Both the position numbers and the translations under genes were made by a program. Below the pieces are notes generated by a model. It did not search any database and was not told where the DNA came from. It saw only the letters and a list, made by a program, of their open reading frames with translations. Positions 26,027-39,500 of a stretch of DNA of 64,000 bases are shown piece by piece (positions within the stretch are counted from its first letter, which is position 1; each line of letters opens with the position of its first letter). The DNA comes from Pseudomonadales bacterium (GTDB lineage Bacteria; Pseudomonadota; Gammaproteobacteria; Pseudomonadales; UBA5518). Location of the stretch: contig JAJVIG010000030.1 of NCBI GenBank assembly GCA_022072145.1, forward strand, positions 19,623 to 83,622, given 5' to 3'.

Positions 26027-28039
26027 TCAGTCGTTCACCACGACCTGGGCGCCATAGGGCTGTATCCGCACAGGCCAGGTGATTTTCTTGCCCGCTAGGC
26101 TGCTCGCGCGCCCACAGGCGATAGTTGGGTGCAACGGACAGGCGTATTCGCGCGCCGCATCGCCATCATTCATCAACAGCAAAGGCGGACTGGTAACGCG
26201 GCGGAAAAGACCATGCGCCGACTTACCCGGTTGCTTGCGGAAAGTTGCGTCCGAGTAGGTATCGACTGCATCGCCGGTCGCCCCCTGCCGATGCAGGACA
26301 AAACCCTTTTCATCCGCCGGGCCAAGATACACATTGGCATCCAGCACGTCATTCAGCCCCCTGCCCACCCGGTCAAGGTAGTAAATGAAAGGCACAGGCT
26401 TCATCGACACCAGAATGTTGGCGCGGATCTTGTTGGGACGCAGTCCCGCTGTGGGATGGGTTAAGTGATCGGTCGCCACAATGAGACTGTAGGCACGGCT
26501 GTCCGTGACGATATTGCCCTGAATCACGTTATCGAAGGCGTTGTGCAGATAGATGCCGCGCTCGGCCTTGCCGACGGTATTGCCCTCGACCACCACGCCA
26601 TTGGTCAGGTCATCCAGGTAAATGCCCGCCGCCAGCGTCCACGGCGCCGGGCTCCCGGACCTGTTGCCCACCACGTTCTCGATGAGGTTGCCGGCCACCA
26701 CGCTGTTCAGGGGGCGTGGATCGGTATTGGCCCAGCTGTAGATCGCGCCGCAATCATCCAGCACCAGGCAGACATCCCGCACCACGTTATTCACCACCCG
26801 CGAATTCCGGTTGAAGCGGATGCCGATATAGCCCGCACCGGACACCGTATTGCGCTCGATGTGGACATAGTTGGAATTGGTCGCATTGATGGCGGCCAGG
26901 CTGTTGCGCGGCCCGCCTGTCGTCCCGCTGTTTTCGACGCGATTTCCCATCACCTTCACGCCATGGGACAGCCACAAAGACACCCCGTCCCGGCCGCTTT
27001 CCTGAATGAGCGAATCCTGCACGCTGCCGTTCGACCCGCCAGTGAACGCGATACCGTCGTGCCCCGAGGCCACGATTTCCATATCGGTTATGTCGGTCTG
27101 GGCGGAGCGTTCCACACGCATACCATCGCGGCCGGCATAACGCACCCGTATCCCACTGAACTGCACATAAGGCTGATTCATAAGCCGCACGCCGTAATCA
27201 TGCCGTGTGGCTTCAACGCGATAATTGGCCGGAGCGGAGCCATCTGGCAGCCGGACATACAAGCGTTTCGCGTCCGCATCCCAAAACCATCCGGCGCTGT
27301 TATCCAGCATCCAGCGCTTCCCTGTCAGGTAATACCCCGTTCCCTTCTGCACCGGATACGAGGTTGAACCAGAAAAACGCATCTGCGCCCCGGCAAGCGC
27401 TGCAACACCCAGCGTCTGGATCTGCCAGCCCACGGTACGGACATAGGCCTGCGCTCCAACGACATCCCGACCTGCCAGTGCCCGCAAATGCGGGTCGACC
27501 ACCCCCTCGCTTCCCGCGCCCGCAGCTGGCACCCCCGTCTCGGCTATCAGATAACCACTCGCCGGGTAGCGCGCCCTGTCGAGGAACTGTCCGTCGACAT
27601 AAACCTGTTTCACCTCGAAGTCCGCGTTTGCGGCATAAACCTGCCCGCCCACGGCACCCCATGTCCCAAGAGACTCAGCAAGATTGATTTCTGGCCGCGC
27701 AGCTTCGCCGCAGCCTTGCTGCGCCCGAATGCTTAATACCGCTTCGGCGTTGCCCGAGCCACGGATCAAAAGAGGCTCCCGCCAAACGCCACCACAATTC
27801 AATACCACCGTATCCCCAGGCAGCAATTGTGCAGTGCCAACACGACGCAAACTACGCCAGGGCCCATCGGAATCCGTCGCGTGCGCCTGCTGGCCAGACC
27901 ATGCATCGTTACCCGCTTGCGCATCCACATAATAGGTCGCAGCACCTTGCGCAGGCCCAATGCCGGCGGCAAATCCGGCGAGCAGAAGGAGAAACGCCTT
28001 CGCCCATCCGGCAGGCTGGATGCACTCAGGAACCCGCAT
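26027..28039 (-). CDS. Secreted right-handed parallel beta-helix protein
   Basis: 670 residues. Signal peptide (AKAFLLLLAGFAAGIGPAQG-AAT), then the YYVDAQAGNDAWSG opening seen in polysaccharide-lyase-like beta-helix proteins, and from about residue 290 to 560 a run of beta-helix coils (VQFSGIRVRYAGRDGMRV, DGVSLWLSHGVKVMGNRVEN, VHIERNTVSGAGYIGIRFNR). The fold is used by polysaccharide lyases, epimerases and depolymerases, so it probably trims or modifies the exported polymer in the periplasm or outside. No catalytic residues can be assigned by eye. The start overlaps the upstream GT2 gene by 14 bases. Confidence 0.8.
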   Translation of the reverse strand: MRVPECIQPAGWAKAFLLLLAGFAAGIGPAQGAATYYVDAQAGNDAWSGQQAHATDSDGPWRSLRRVGTAQLLPGDTVVLNCGGVWREPLLIRGSGNAEAVLSIRAQQGCGEAARPEINLAESLGTWGAVGGQVYAANADFEVKQVYVDGQFLDRARYPASGYLIAETGVPAAGAGSEGVVDPHLRALAGRDVVGAQAYVRTVGWQIQTLGVAALAGAQMRFSGSTSYPVQKGTGYYLTGKRWMLDNSAGWFWDADAKRLYVRLPDGSAPANYRVEATRHDYGVRLMNQPYVQFSGIRVRYAGRDGMRVERSAQTDITDMEIVASGHDGIAFTGGSNGSVQDSLIQESGRDGVSLWLSHGVKVMGNRVENSGTTGGPRNSLAAINATNSNYVHIERNTVSGAGYIGIRFNRNSRVVNNVVRDVCLVLDDCGAIYSWANTDPRPLNSVVAGNLIENVVGNRSGSPAPWTLAAGIYLDDLTNGVVVEGNTVGKAERGIYLHNAFDNVIQGNIVTDSRAYSLIVATDHLTHPTAGLRPNKIRANILVSMKPVPFIYYLDRVGRGLNDVLDANVYLGPADEKGFVLHRQGATGDAVDTYSDATFRKQPGKSAHGLFRRVTSPPLLLMNDGDAAREYACPLHPTIACGRASSLAGKKITWPVRIQPYGAQVVVND

Positions 28040-28790
28040 AGGACGTGAATTCCGGGTGGCCCAGCCTGGTCAGCAATTTTCGCCGCAGGCGATAGCCCAA
28101 TTCCCCGATCCGGTATGCCGGCCGATTTGTGAACTGCAGCCGCACCCGCATCCGTTCAGCACGGGTAAGGCCGAGGTTTGCCGCACTGAGTCCGCCCGTG
28201 TCGTAATTGACGATGGCACGCGGCAGGTAACGCACCTGGGCGCCCCCCCGGAATACCCGCAGCATCCAGTCGTAATCGGCATTGATGCGGTATTCCAGAT
28301 TGAACCGGCCAAAGCGTTCAAACACGCGCTTGCGTGCGAACACCACCTGATGGCACAGATCGCCGTATAGCAGGTTGCGCGCATTCACCCGCTTGAACCG
28401 GCGCAGGAAGGCACCCTCCGCGGTCCGATAGACCGCATCGCCGTACACCAGATCGACTGCGGGCTCGGCCATGAAAACAGCAAGCGCAGCCTCGACCACC
28501 CCTGCGTCCACGAAGCTGTCGTCGGCATTCAGGAAGTGGATGATCTCGCCCCGCGCCAGGTCGATGCCCTTGTTCATGGCGTCGTAGACACCGCCATCCG
28601 GCTCGGAGACCACCGTGCCGATGATGTCGGCATATCCTTTCACGATATCCTGGGTGCCGTCTTTGGAGCCGCCATCCACCACCACGCTTTCCAGCGGGCG
28701 CCAGGTCTGGGCGCGCACGGAGTCCAGCGTGGCGGCGAGGGTGCTGGCCGCGTTGTAGCAGACTGTTACGACACTGGTGGTCAGGCTCAT
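28026..28790 (-). CDS. Glycosyltransferase family 2 protein (WcaA-like)
   Basis: 254 residues, GT-A fold. TSVVTVCYNAASTLAATLDS opens the nucleotide-binding region; GGSKDGT and LNADDSF supply the acidic metal/nucleotide site; EYRINADYDWMLR is the later family motif. ATG 28790 is taken; a GTG one codon upstream is possible. Cytoplasmic; adds one sugar to the lipid-linked unit. It lies 9 bases after the methyltransferase gene. Confidence 0.88.
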   Translation of the reverse strand: MSLTTSVVTVCYNAASTLAATLDSVRAQTWRPLESVVVDGGSKDGTQDIVKGYADIIGTVVSEPDGGVYDAMNKGIDLARGEIIHFLNADDSFVDAGVVEAALAVFMAEPAVDLVYGDAVYRTAEGAFLRRFKRVNARNLLYGDLCHQVVFARKRVFERFGRFNLEYRINADYDWMLRVFRGGAQVRYLPRAIVNYDTGGLSAANLGLTRAERMRVRLQFTNRPAYRIGELGYRLRRKLLTRLGHPEFTSYAGS

Positions 28791-28799
28791 CACGCTCGC

Positions 28800-29699
28800 T
28801 TACTGCGGCTGGCGAGGTTGCGGCTTGAGTCTTGCCGCCACATTCACCAGACGGTTATTTGGCGTCTTGTTCACCTGCAAATGGCGCTTGGCAAAAAACT
28901 CATCAAGTGAAAACCCGGTCAACCTCTCGAGCTTGCCGCGTTTTCGCAGCAACCAGGGCCACAACCCCTTGCCGCTGCCGTCACCCCATTCCCAGTAGTC
29001 GACCGCAAACAATCCGGGGTGCTCTTCGATCCTCCACTCCTCGTCAATCTGGAACCCGGTCTTGGTGACAAGATCATGGAAGGAATCCATGTCGTACTCC
29101 CGGGCGAAGAAATTCTTGCCACTCTTACCGCGTTCATAAACCGGACCATCCATATAAACCACGCTGCTTTTCGCCTTGCATGGCACCGTCAACAACAACT
29201 CGCCCTCAGGCTTGAGTACACGACGAATATCCTCGAGGGCCAGCACATCTCCCCCGATGTCGGGATAAATATGCTCGAGCACTGAGATCGAAATGACCTT
29301 GTCGAAGGTTGCGTCGGGCCAGGACAGGGTGCGCACATCGCCCAATCCGTATTCAATATTACGCAAACCCAGCGACTCGCTGATGGCGCGGAAGGGCGCC
29401 ACCTCGCTTTCCTGGATATTGATGTAACTGAACTGGACCTCTGGATGGCGGGCGGCCAGATGCAGGGTGAACCACTGGGGCGAGGCCACATCCAGAACTC
29501 TCTGGCCAGGGCTGACCTGGAACATGCGCAGGACCGCCTCGAACTCAGCCCAACGCATGTAGTCAATCGGGCGGGCGACGGCTCTGGCCGCAAGCTTTTC
29601 TGCACGCGCATCCTGGCAGCGAATGCTATCGATCCCCCGCGCCAGGCGACGGATATCGCTGGCACCGGCACTCACGTATCCAAAGGTCGTATTGTTCAT
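28800..29699 (-). CDS. SAM-dependent methyltransferase (class I)
   Basis: 299 residues. Motif I is VLDVASPQWFTLHLA, an unusual form in which the usual GxGxG glycines are replaced (SPQW), followed by acidic motif II and the VISISVLEHI and LKPEGELLLTVP blocks typical of Methyltransf_11/25. The ATG at 29699 overlaps the stop of the preceding gene (ATGA); an in-frame upstream ATG at 29714 is less likely. Probably methylates a sugar or a sugar-nucleotide of the polymer, inferred from context only. Confidence 0.8.
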   Translation of the reverse strand: MNNTTFGYVSAGASDIRRLARGIDSIRCQDARAEKLAARAVARPIDYMRWAEFEAVLRMFQVSPGQRVLDVASPQWFTLHLAARHPEVQFSYINIQESEVAPFRAISESLGLRNIEYGLGDVRTLSWPDATFDKVISISVLEHIYPDIGGDVLALEDIRRVLKPEGELLLTVPCKAKSSVVYMDGPVYERGKSGKNFFAREYDMDSFHDLVTKTGFQIDEEWRIEEHPGLFAVDYWEWGDGSGKGLWPWLLRKRGKLERLTGFSLDEFFAKRHLQVNKTPNNRLVNVAARLKPQPRQPQ

Positions 29700-30925
29700 T
29701 GTCCCCTCCCACAACGGTAAATAGATTCCACCTCGGCTAGACGCATGCGAACATCACCCAGGAAGTTTTCAGTCGGTGCCGACGCGCGACTGTCAATCGG
29801 ATTCTTCAGCGCTGCCGCCAAGGTCCTCATGTCGTCGAATAGGCGCAACTGGCCCGGGTACTGCTCGTAGACTTTCAGCTCCGGCGTGCCGCCGCGCGCA
29901 AGCGCCAGCAACGGCTTACCCAATGCGAGCGCTTCCAGGATGGTGGTGCCGCAGGACTCTTCTAAAGTAGAGGCCACCACGGCCATCCTCGCTCTCTTGG
30001 TAAGTCGTACCACCTCGCTGTAAGGAGTCCAGCCGAGAAAATCGACCCGTTCGCCAGTGTGACGTTGCCGCAGCCTGGCCAGATCCGGCCCATCTCCGGC
30101 CACGGTTACCCGCCGCCCTTCGGGGAGCCGCCCCGCCAGCGCGGCAAGGAAGGCGCCCACGCCTTTCGCCTCGTCCACCCGTGTAGCAATGAAGATGTCA
30201 GGCAGAGTCTGGTTGCCGCCGTGCCCGGCCTGCGCCGCCGCAAGCGCACGGGTGTCGATAAAGTTGTGCACCACATGGACCCCCGCCCCATTCAGCGGCC
30301 CCAGGGTGCGGGCAAGATTGTCGCGCAGGAACTGCGACACGAAGATGACCTTGTGGCGCTGGAACGCCCGTTTCACCGCCTTGCGCCAGCGGGACACGCT
30401 GGCCGCAGACAGCAGGCGCTGCACGGCGTTGGGGCTGGCCGTGGCGCAAGCGGCGCACACGCGCGGGTCGGTCTCGCGGCACACATCGCCATTGCGGAAG
30501 CGGGTATGGGTCAGGCAGTCGCTGCCCTGGTCGTGGCGCGTCTGCACGAAGTTGATGCGTTGCGGAAGGTAGTTGGCCAGGATGGGCAGGTGGCCGTGGT
30601 AGTGGATGACGTCGTATTGGTCGGCCACCTTGAGAATGGCGCGGGCGAAGCGGCGGGCAAGAAAGGCGCGGCGGTAATAGTTGAAGAAGCCGAGCTGCTT
30701 TTCCTTCCAGTGGGCATGCTTGACGTCGAGCGCCGGAAAAAACCGCCCCTGAAAGGCCACATCGCCAGCCTGGTCCGCGTAAGGCCACAGATTGTTGCCG
30801 AACAGATCGACCTGATGACCCGCCGCGATCAGCGCATTGCCCAGGGTCACGGCATGCTTGCCCAAACCGCCCAGCTTTGGATTGGGAATGTCCTCGGAAA
30901 CCAGAAGGATGCGAAGCTCGCTCAT
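29696..30925 (-). CDS. Glycosyltransferase family 4 protein
   Basis: 409 residues. N-terminal glycine loop LGGLGKHAVTLGNAL, and E-x7-E in EESCGTTILEALALGKP of the donor domain. An inserted Cys-rich stretch (CRETDPRVCAACATAS) resembles the one in the GT4 ending at 23632. Its start overlaps the flippase stop by four bases and its stop overlaps the methyltransferase start. Cytoplasmic, sugar specificity unknown. Confidence 0.87.
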   Translation of the reverse strand: MSELRILLVSEDIPNPKLGGLGKHAVTLGNALIAAGHQVDLFGNNLWPYADQAGDVAFQGRFFPALDVKHAHWKEKQLGFFNYYRRAFLARRFARAILKVADQYDVIHYHGHLPILANYLPQRINFVQTRHDQGSDCLTHTRFRNGDVCRETDPRVCAACATASPNAVQRLLSAASVSRWRKAVKRAFQRHKVIFVSQFLRDNLARTLGPLNGAGVHVVHNFIDTRALAAAQAGHGGNQTLPDIFIATRVDEAKGVGAFLAALAGRLPEGRRVTVAGDGPDLARLRQRHTGERVDFLGWTPYSEVVRLTKRARMAVVASTLEESCGTTILEALALGKPLLALARGGTPELKVYEQYPGQLRLFDDMRTLAAALKNPIDSRASAPTENFLGDVRMRLAEVESIYRCGRGQ

Positions 30926-32427
30926 ACCGCCCGCCTTGCCAGGAAGCGATTGATCAGCACGACTTTATCTTCCTGGCGCAGTACAAACCGGTAACCCAGC
31001 AAGCCCATGCTGCCCAGCAGGAAGGCCGCCACCACTACAGTTCCCATCAAGCCTGACCCAAGCAAGCCGGCGAGCCACCAGCCCACCAGGGCGGGAACCA
31101 GCGCACACACCAGCGCAGGTGCGATTCCCTGGCCAAGATAAGTCATGAGAGGGACCGGGACGGTGCGGCCGTGCACGAAAATCAGGAACAGAATGCCCAG
31201 TACGGCAGATACCATCAGCTGGCTGATGGCAGCCCCCAGAATGCCCAGTACGCCGACCAGCAAATAGGCACTTGCAGCACCAATCGCGGCTCGAACCACT
31301 GCAAACAAACCCGTCAGCCGGGGATGTCCCAATCCATCATTGATAAGCGTTGGCAGGTTGGTGAGGGAATCAAGAAAAGCAGCGCCGGCCAGCAATGCCA
31401 GGATGGCGCTGCTGCGTTCCGCAAAGATCTCGCCCATCCAGAGTCTAAGCAGCATGTAGGCGAGCACGATCAGCATCACCGCAATCACTCCATTGAGAAA
31501 CACGGTGTAGCGAACGGCAACCAGATAGAGCCGGCGCAGGCGCTCCATTTCGTCTTTGGCGGCCAGTGCGCTGGAAGCGGGAAACATCACCGCACCCAGC
31601 CGGTAGGTCATGTTGAAAACGCGGCTGACCAACGTGAAAGGCACCGCGTACAACGTTAACGCTTGCATGTCGGCCAAGGCGCCTATGATCAGTTTGTCGG
31701 CCTGAACATAAGTAACTGCGGCAATGTTCTTGAGGTAGGCAAAGCCGCTAAAGCTGAGGACCTGGTCCACGATTTCGCGTGCAGGAAACGCCCAGCGGTA
31801 TTCCGGAAGCAGCCGGCGATTGCGGCGACCAAGCAGAACCACGTTCACGATGCTTGCAAGCAGCCGCACGACCACCACGCTAACCAGCCCACCACCCAAG
31901 AGAGCGACGCCAACAGTCAGCAGTGGTACGAGCACGCCGAAGCTCGCCTCATAGCCGGCAGAGATGTCGTAGCGCCCCAGGCTCTGCGGAATACTCTGCA
32001 GATACAGCTGCAACTGGCCAAACAGGAAACCCACGCCGCCGATACGCAAGGCCAGTGTGGAGACGTCTTGCAGCGCGGGGGGAATCTGGAATACCTGGCT
32101 CACCAGCCACGGGGCGGCCAGGACAATGCCCACTCCACCGACCATGCCGATGAGCAGGTAGATCAGCAGCCCGAGAGAAACGACTTGGGCAATTTTTGTT
32201 TTTTCGGCTTTGGCGTGAAATTCAGCCAGGTACTTGACCGAGCCCGCCGTAACGTTGACGTCGATGATGGCGAAGTAGCCGACGATCGCAACGATCAGGG
32301 CCAACACACCGTATTCAGCCTCGCCAAGCTGGGTCACGATGACCGGCAAGGTAAACAGGGTGACCAGGGCCGGCAGTGCGGCACCGCCAAAATTGGCCAG
32401 CGAGTTGCGGACAACTGCTGCTCGCAT
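30922..32427 (-). CDS. Polysaccharide flippase (Wzx-like, MOP superfamily)
   Basis: 501 residues with 12-14 predicted membrane helices. The opening SLANFGGAALPALVTLFTLP and the later GFAYLKNIAAVTYVQADKLI region fit the oligosaccharide flippase (MOP) family. It would carry the undecaprenyl-linked repeat unit across the inner membrane for the polymerase. It overlaps the downstream GT4 by four bases and starts 3 bases after the polymerase remnant. Confidence 0.87.
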   Translation of the reverse strand: MRAAVVRNSLANFGGAALPALVTLFTLPVIVTQLGEAEYGVLALIVAIVGYFAIIDVNVTAGSVKYLAEFHAKAEKTKIAQVVSLGLLIYLLIGMVGGVGIVLAAPWLVSQVFQIPPALQDVSTLALRIGGVGFLFGQLQLYLQSIPQSLGRYDISAGYEASFGVLVPLLTVGVALLGGGLVSVVVVRLLASIVNVVLLGRRNRRLLPEYRWAFPAREIVDQVLSFSGFAYLKNIAAVTYVQADKLIIGALADMQALTLYAVPFTLVSRVFNMTYRLGAVMFPASSALAAKDEMERLRRLYLVAVRYTVFLNGVIAVMLIVLAYMLLRLWMGEIFAERSSAILALLAGAAFLDSLTNLPTLINDGLGHPRLTGLFAVVRAAIGAASAYLLVGVLGILGAAISQLMVSAVLGILFLIFVHGRTVPVPLMTYLGQGIAPALVCALVPALVGWWLAGLLGSGLMGTVVVAAFLLGSMGLLGYRFVLRQEDKVVLINRFLARRAV

Positions 32428-32430
32428 GGC

Positions 32431-34998
<2,568 letters not shown>

Positions 34999-35453
34999 GA
35001 TGCTTGGTAGAACCGGGCTTTTTTCTCGAGGTTGAGAAACCGGATAGCCTCCAAAAGACGTAGCGCTCCATCCCCCCGACGTCTGCTGTGTATTCCGGCA
35101 ATTCGAACGAGACGGCCACATGCGACTGTGCGCCGAGGTTATAGACTTCATCAGGCCGGACTTCGTGCAGAATCCGGATGAGGTTCGAACTGTCCGATAG
35201 GTCGCCGTAGTGAAGCCGGAAGCGGGAGCCTTCGACATGTGGGTCCTGATAGATGTGCGCAACCCGCTCGGTATTGGAGAGCGAAGCACGGCGTTTGATG
35301 CCATGTACCTCGTACCCCTTCTCCAACAGGCACTCGGCAAGGTACGAGCCGTCCTGGCCCGTGATCCCGGTAATCAGTGCGACTTTGCTCATGGTGTACG
35401 TCGGTCGATGGAGTGCCGGCGGCGATTGTCACACAGGGAATCGCGGTTTGGCG

Positions 35454-35473
35454 TGATCCATATGGATCATGAA
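35454..35473 (+). promoter_or_regulatory. 20-bp near-palindromic operator candidate, copy 3
   Basis: TGATCCATATGGATCATGAA: perfect 16-bp palindrome TGATCCATATGGATCA plus TGAA, differing from consensus only at the last base. It lies 62 bases upstream of the gmd start (minus strand) and 152 bases upstream of the VPLPA-CTERM gene at 35626, in their shared divergent gap. Confidence 0.65.
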
Positions 35474-35545
35474 TCGTGGCATGGCGAAGAATTTTCATGA
35501 TTCGCCAAGGCGCACCGGCTGAAAGTCCAAGAAATCTCCCAAACG

Positions 35546-35565
35546 TGATCCATATGGATCATGAC
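35546..35565 (+). promoter_or_regulatory. 20-bp near-palindromic operator candidate, copy 4
   Basis: TGATCCATATGGATCATGAC, perfect palindromic core, 60 bases upstream of the VPLPA-CTERM gene start at 35626 and oriented toward it. It is 92 bases (start to start) from copy 3, so a regulator could bind both cooperatively. Confidence 0.65.
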
Positions 35566-35625
35566 ACGGCTTTCCATCCCGGTGTAGCCTGACTTCGAGT
35601 ATTCATCGCCAGCGGAGTCTGTGCC

Positions 35626-36312
35626 ATGCGGTCTGCAATCAAGGGTGTGTTGTTGACGGGCGCGATGCTGCTTTCGGCCGCGTCGCAGGCGTACGTGATT
35701 TCGGTGACGAATGCGTCGTTCGAGGATGAGCCGACGACGTGGGGGAACACCGACGCCACCTACGGACAATGGAGCAACTCGTTCCTTCCGGGCTGGAGTT
35801 TCAGCAGCACCGGTGGACCGGAGGGTACGTGGCAGCCCGGCTCCCTGATGTTCAGCAGCATCCCCGATGGCAATCAGGTTGCGTACGTGAATTCCTCGGG
35901 TGGCGTCGGTTCGGCCATCTGGCAGACCACGTCGGAGATCATCCAGGCAGGCTACACGTACACGCTGGCCGTGATGGTGGGCACCCGTAACACCGCGTAT
36001 GGCGCCCCCTACGATGGCGCGAAGATCAGCTTGCTGGGCGGGACTTCGGTGCTTGCGTCCACGCAACTCGCCACACCGCCGAGCGCGGGTGGATGGTCGC
36101 TGCTCACGCTGGATTTCACGGCAGCGCTGGCCGATGCCGGCAAGACCTTGCAGATCCGGCTGGAGGGGATGGGGACCGGCTCCCAGACCAACTTCGACAA
36201 CGTCTCCCTCACCGCGGTACCGCTGCCGGCGGCGGCGTGGCTGTTCGGTTCCGCGTTGCTCGGGTTGGGGTTGGCGAAACGGCGCGCGGCCCGCGGGGAC
36301 GTACCCGCGTAG
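35626..36312 (+). CDS. VPLPA-CTERM secreted protein 4
   Basis: 228 residues. Signal peptide MRSAIKGVLLTGAMLLSAAS-QA; mature start YVISVTNASFEDEP, a beta-sandwich type module (GWSFSSTGGPEGTW; QTNFDNVSL) like other PEP-CTERM proteins; tail VPLPAAAWLFGSALLGLGLA followed by KRRAARG, an exact VPLPA-CTERM signal. It should be exported and processed by the exosortase encoded at 18265. Two operator candidates lie upstream. The stop TAG (36310-36312) belongs to the GTAG head of a hairpin repeat. Confidence 0.9.
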   Translation: MRSAIKGVLLTGAMLLSAASQAYVISVTNASFEDEPTTWGNTDATYGQWSNSFLPGWSFSSTGGPEGTWQPGSLMFSSIPDGNQVAYVNSSGGVGSAIWQTTSEIIQAGYTYTLAVMVGTRNTAYGAPYDGAKISLLGGTSVLASTQLATPPSAGGWSLLTLDFTAALADAGKTLQIRLEGMGTGSQTNFDNVSLTAVPLPAAAWLFGSALLGLGLAKRRAARGDVPA

Positions 36313-36394
36313 GTTCGGCCTGCGGCCGAATAAAATGATGTCCGGGCACAGCCCGGACCTACGCGAACAATGTCCGGGCACAGCCCGGACCTAC
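36309..36394. repeat. REP cluster after the VPLPA-CTERM gene
   Basis: One forward element (from 36309, supplying the stop of the upstream gene) and two reverse elements (arms GTCCGGGC/GCCCGGAC, ending at CTAC 36361 and 36394). The remainder up to the RTX gene start at 36532 is leader sequence without further structure that I can see. Confidence 0.88.
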
Positions 36395-36531
36395 GCGAAA
36401 ATGTTCGTGTATGCCCGGCTTTTACGCGCCACATTGTCCCGTCACCAACCAGCCGCACGCGCCCCGTATTCCACCGCCGTGCGATGCATTAGCATCTTCC
36501 GCCATCGCAGCTCGCGCGGCCGGAGTACGCC

Positions 36532-39500
36532 ATGCCCACCTATACCGGAACGACCATCGGTGAAACGCTCCCCGGCTCGGCGGGCGCCGATACGCTGATC
36601 GGGCTCGCGGGCGATGACACCTTCATCGTCAACCACCTCGGTGACGTGGTCGTCGAGTACGAGAACGAGGGCCAGGACACCATCCGCACCTCGGTGCTCG
36701 ATGACCTTTCCACGTACAGCCTGCAGTGGATGCAGCACGTCGAGAACCTCGCGTACACGGGCTCCTCGGCCGCGCAGCTGAAGGGCAACGCCTTCGCGAA
36801 CGTGCTGAACACGAACATCGCGGTCGCGGTGGCCGATACGCTCCACGGCGGCGCCGGCAACGATTCGCTCTACAGCTACGGCGGCAATGACCTGTTGATG
36901 GGCGGCATGGGGCACGACCTCATCGACGGCGGCCTGGGCGCCGACACCATGATCGGCGGCACCGGCAACGACACCTACCTGGTGAGCGCGCTGAACGATC
37001 GCGTCTACGAGTACGCCAGCGGCGGCTTCGACACCATCATCTCCACCGCCGCCAAGGACCTGCGCGTGCCGTGGGCGCTGCAGGTGGAGGCGCTGCTCTA
37101 CAACGGCACGCCCGCGGCCGAGCTGCACGGCAACGCGATCCACAACCTGCTCGAATCCACCTCGATCGCCAACGACACCCTCCACGGTTACGCCGGCAAC
37201 GACACGCTCGATGGCGGCAACGGCGCGGATTCGCTGGTCGGCGGCACCGGCGATGACCTGTACTTCGTAGCCGTGGCGGACCAGGTGAGCGAGCTGGTGG
37301 AACAGGGCACCGACACCTTCGTGGGGCTGAAGACCGATCTGGGCACGCCGATGTTCGCGGCCGTGATCGAGAACCTGTTTTACACCGGCCTCGCCGGCGC
37401 GGCCGTGAAAGGCAACGGGCTGCACAACCTGATTTCCGGCGGCGACGGCGCCGATACGGTGAGCGGGCTGGGTGGCAACGACACGGTGCTGGGCGGCGCC
37501 GGCGCGGACTCGCTGCTCGGCGGCACGGGCGACGACCTGCTCTACGGCGCCTCGCTGGACGGCTACGCGATGGGGTTGCCGTTCGTCTCCGACCTCGCGC
37601 CCGACACGCTCGCCGGCGGCGCCGGCAATGACCGCTACCTCATCGACAGCACGCTCGACGTGGTCAGCGAGGCCAGCGGCGGCGGGGCGCTGGATGTGGT
37701 GATCTCGGCCATCGACAACTCGCTCGCGCGCTACGCGAACGTCGAGGCGCTGGTGCTGCAGGCGGACACCGGCGCGTGGTTCGGCAAGGGCTCGGACCGC
37801 AGCGACGTGCTGGTGGGCAACGAGGCCGACAACTACCTGAGCGCCGGCGCCGGCAACGACACGCTGAGCGGCTTCGTCGACGTGGCGAACCTCATCGACC
37901 CGCAGAGCGACGTGCTCGAGGGCGGCGGCGGCAACGACGCGCTCGTCGCCTTCGACTTCGGCACCGTGTACTCGGCGGCGCGCGAGATCAGCCTGTTCGG
38001 CGGCACCGGCAATGACCTGTACGTGATCGGCACGCGCGAGGGCAGTTACGGCGGGCTCGATTCCGGCGGCGCCGACACTGCGCTGCTGCTCTCCAGCGGC
38101 TCCATCGAGAGTCTCGAGGGCGTGGAAACGCTGCTGCTCTACGGCGCCGACGCCACCGTCGATGCCAGCGCCCGTGACGCGCTGCTGCGCGTCTACGCGG
38201 TGGCGAACTTCGGCGCGGTCTACCCGTACGCGCTCGGCAACGCCTACCACGGCACCGGCAACGCGCTCGCCAACACCATCACCGGCAACGCATTCGACAA
38301 CCGGCTGGCCGGGCTCGAAGGCAACGACACCATCACCGCCGGTGCCGGCAACGACACCCTCGACGGCGGCGACGGCGCCGACAGCCTCACCGGCGGTGCG
38401 GGCGACGACGACTACTTCGCCGAGACCGGCGACGTGGTGGTGGAGGCAGCGGACCAGGGCTTCGACGTCCTGAATTCGGCCACCGTGACCAGCCTCGGCG
38501 CTTACGCGAACATCGAGGGGCTGCGCTACCTGGGCTCGTCCGCCGTGAATCTCCACCGCGGCGTCTTCAACACCACGGCCGATTACTTCGTGGGCGGCAG
38601 CGGCAACGACACCGTGCTTGGCTACGGAAACAACGACACCCTGGGGGGTGGCGCCGGCAACGATTCGGTGAACGGCGGCGCGGGCTTCGATGCGCTGTAC
38701 GGTGACGCCGGCAACGACTCGGTGGTGGGCGGCGCCGACAACGACACCCTGGAAGGCGGCGCCGGCACCGACACCCTGAACGGTGACCTCGGCGACGACC
38801 GGATCTACGGCGGTGCCGACCACGACCTGATCGACGGTGGTGGCAACTGGGACTACCTCGAGGGCAACGACGGCGACGACACCGTCTACGGCGGCGACGG
38901 CGAGGACCAGCTGCTGGGCGGCGCGGGCAACGATTCCCTGATCGCCGGCGCGCAGAACGACGAGCTGGTGGGCGGCGACGGCGACGACGTGCTGTTCGGC
39001 GGCGCGATCGAGCGTACGAGCACCTACACCGGTCACGGCGACCACCTGTGGGGCGACGCGCAGTACGGCAGCGGCGGCGGGGCCGACGTGTTCGCCTTCG
39101 ATACCGTGACGATGGACAATGGAATCGCGGAAACCTTCGGCGGCAGCGGCGAATACCGCTTCACGGCCGGCGCGACGGTGGCCGATTTCGAGCCCGGCAC
39201 GGACCTGCTCGCGGTCTGGGGTGGTTACGTGGGCGACGGCGATACGACCATCGACGGGGTGGTGGTGAAGACCGGCGCCGGCGGTACCTTCTCGTCAACC
39301 GCCGAGCTGGTGATCGTGCGCGCCGACGTGGCCGATTCGTTCGCGTACTCGAACAGCGCGTTCTTCGACTCGATCGACCCGTTGGCCGTGAGCGCCGCAC
39401 TCGGCAACGCCAACGCCGCGATTGCCCTGAACGCCACGCGCATGTTCGTGGTCGACGACGGCACCCACTCGGCGCTGTTCCTGTTCCAGTCCAGCGACGG

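Noticed and set aside
36442..39045. Very long open frames antisense to real genes (867 codons here; also 14470-16800, 45117-47783, 49180-52467, 54703-56925 on the minus strand)
   Set aside because: They mirror GC-rich, codon-biased genes on the other strand, are low-complexity (Arg/Ala/Val/His-rich) and show no family motif or ribosome-binding site.
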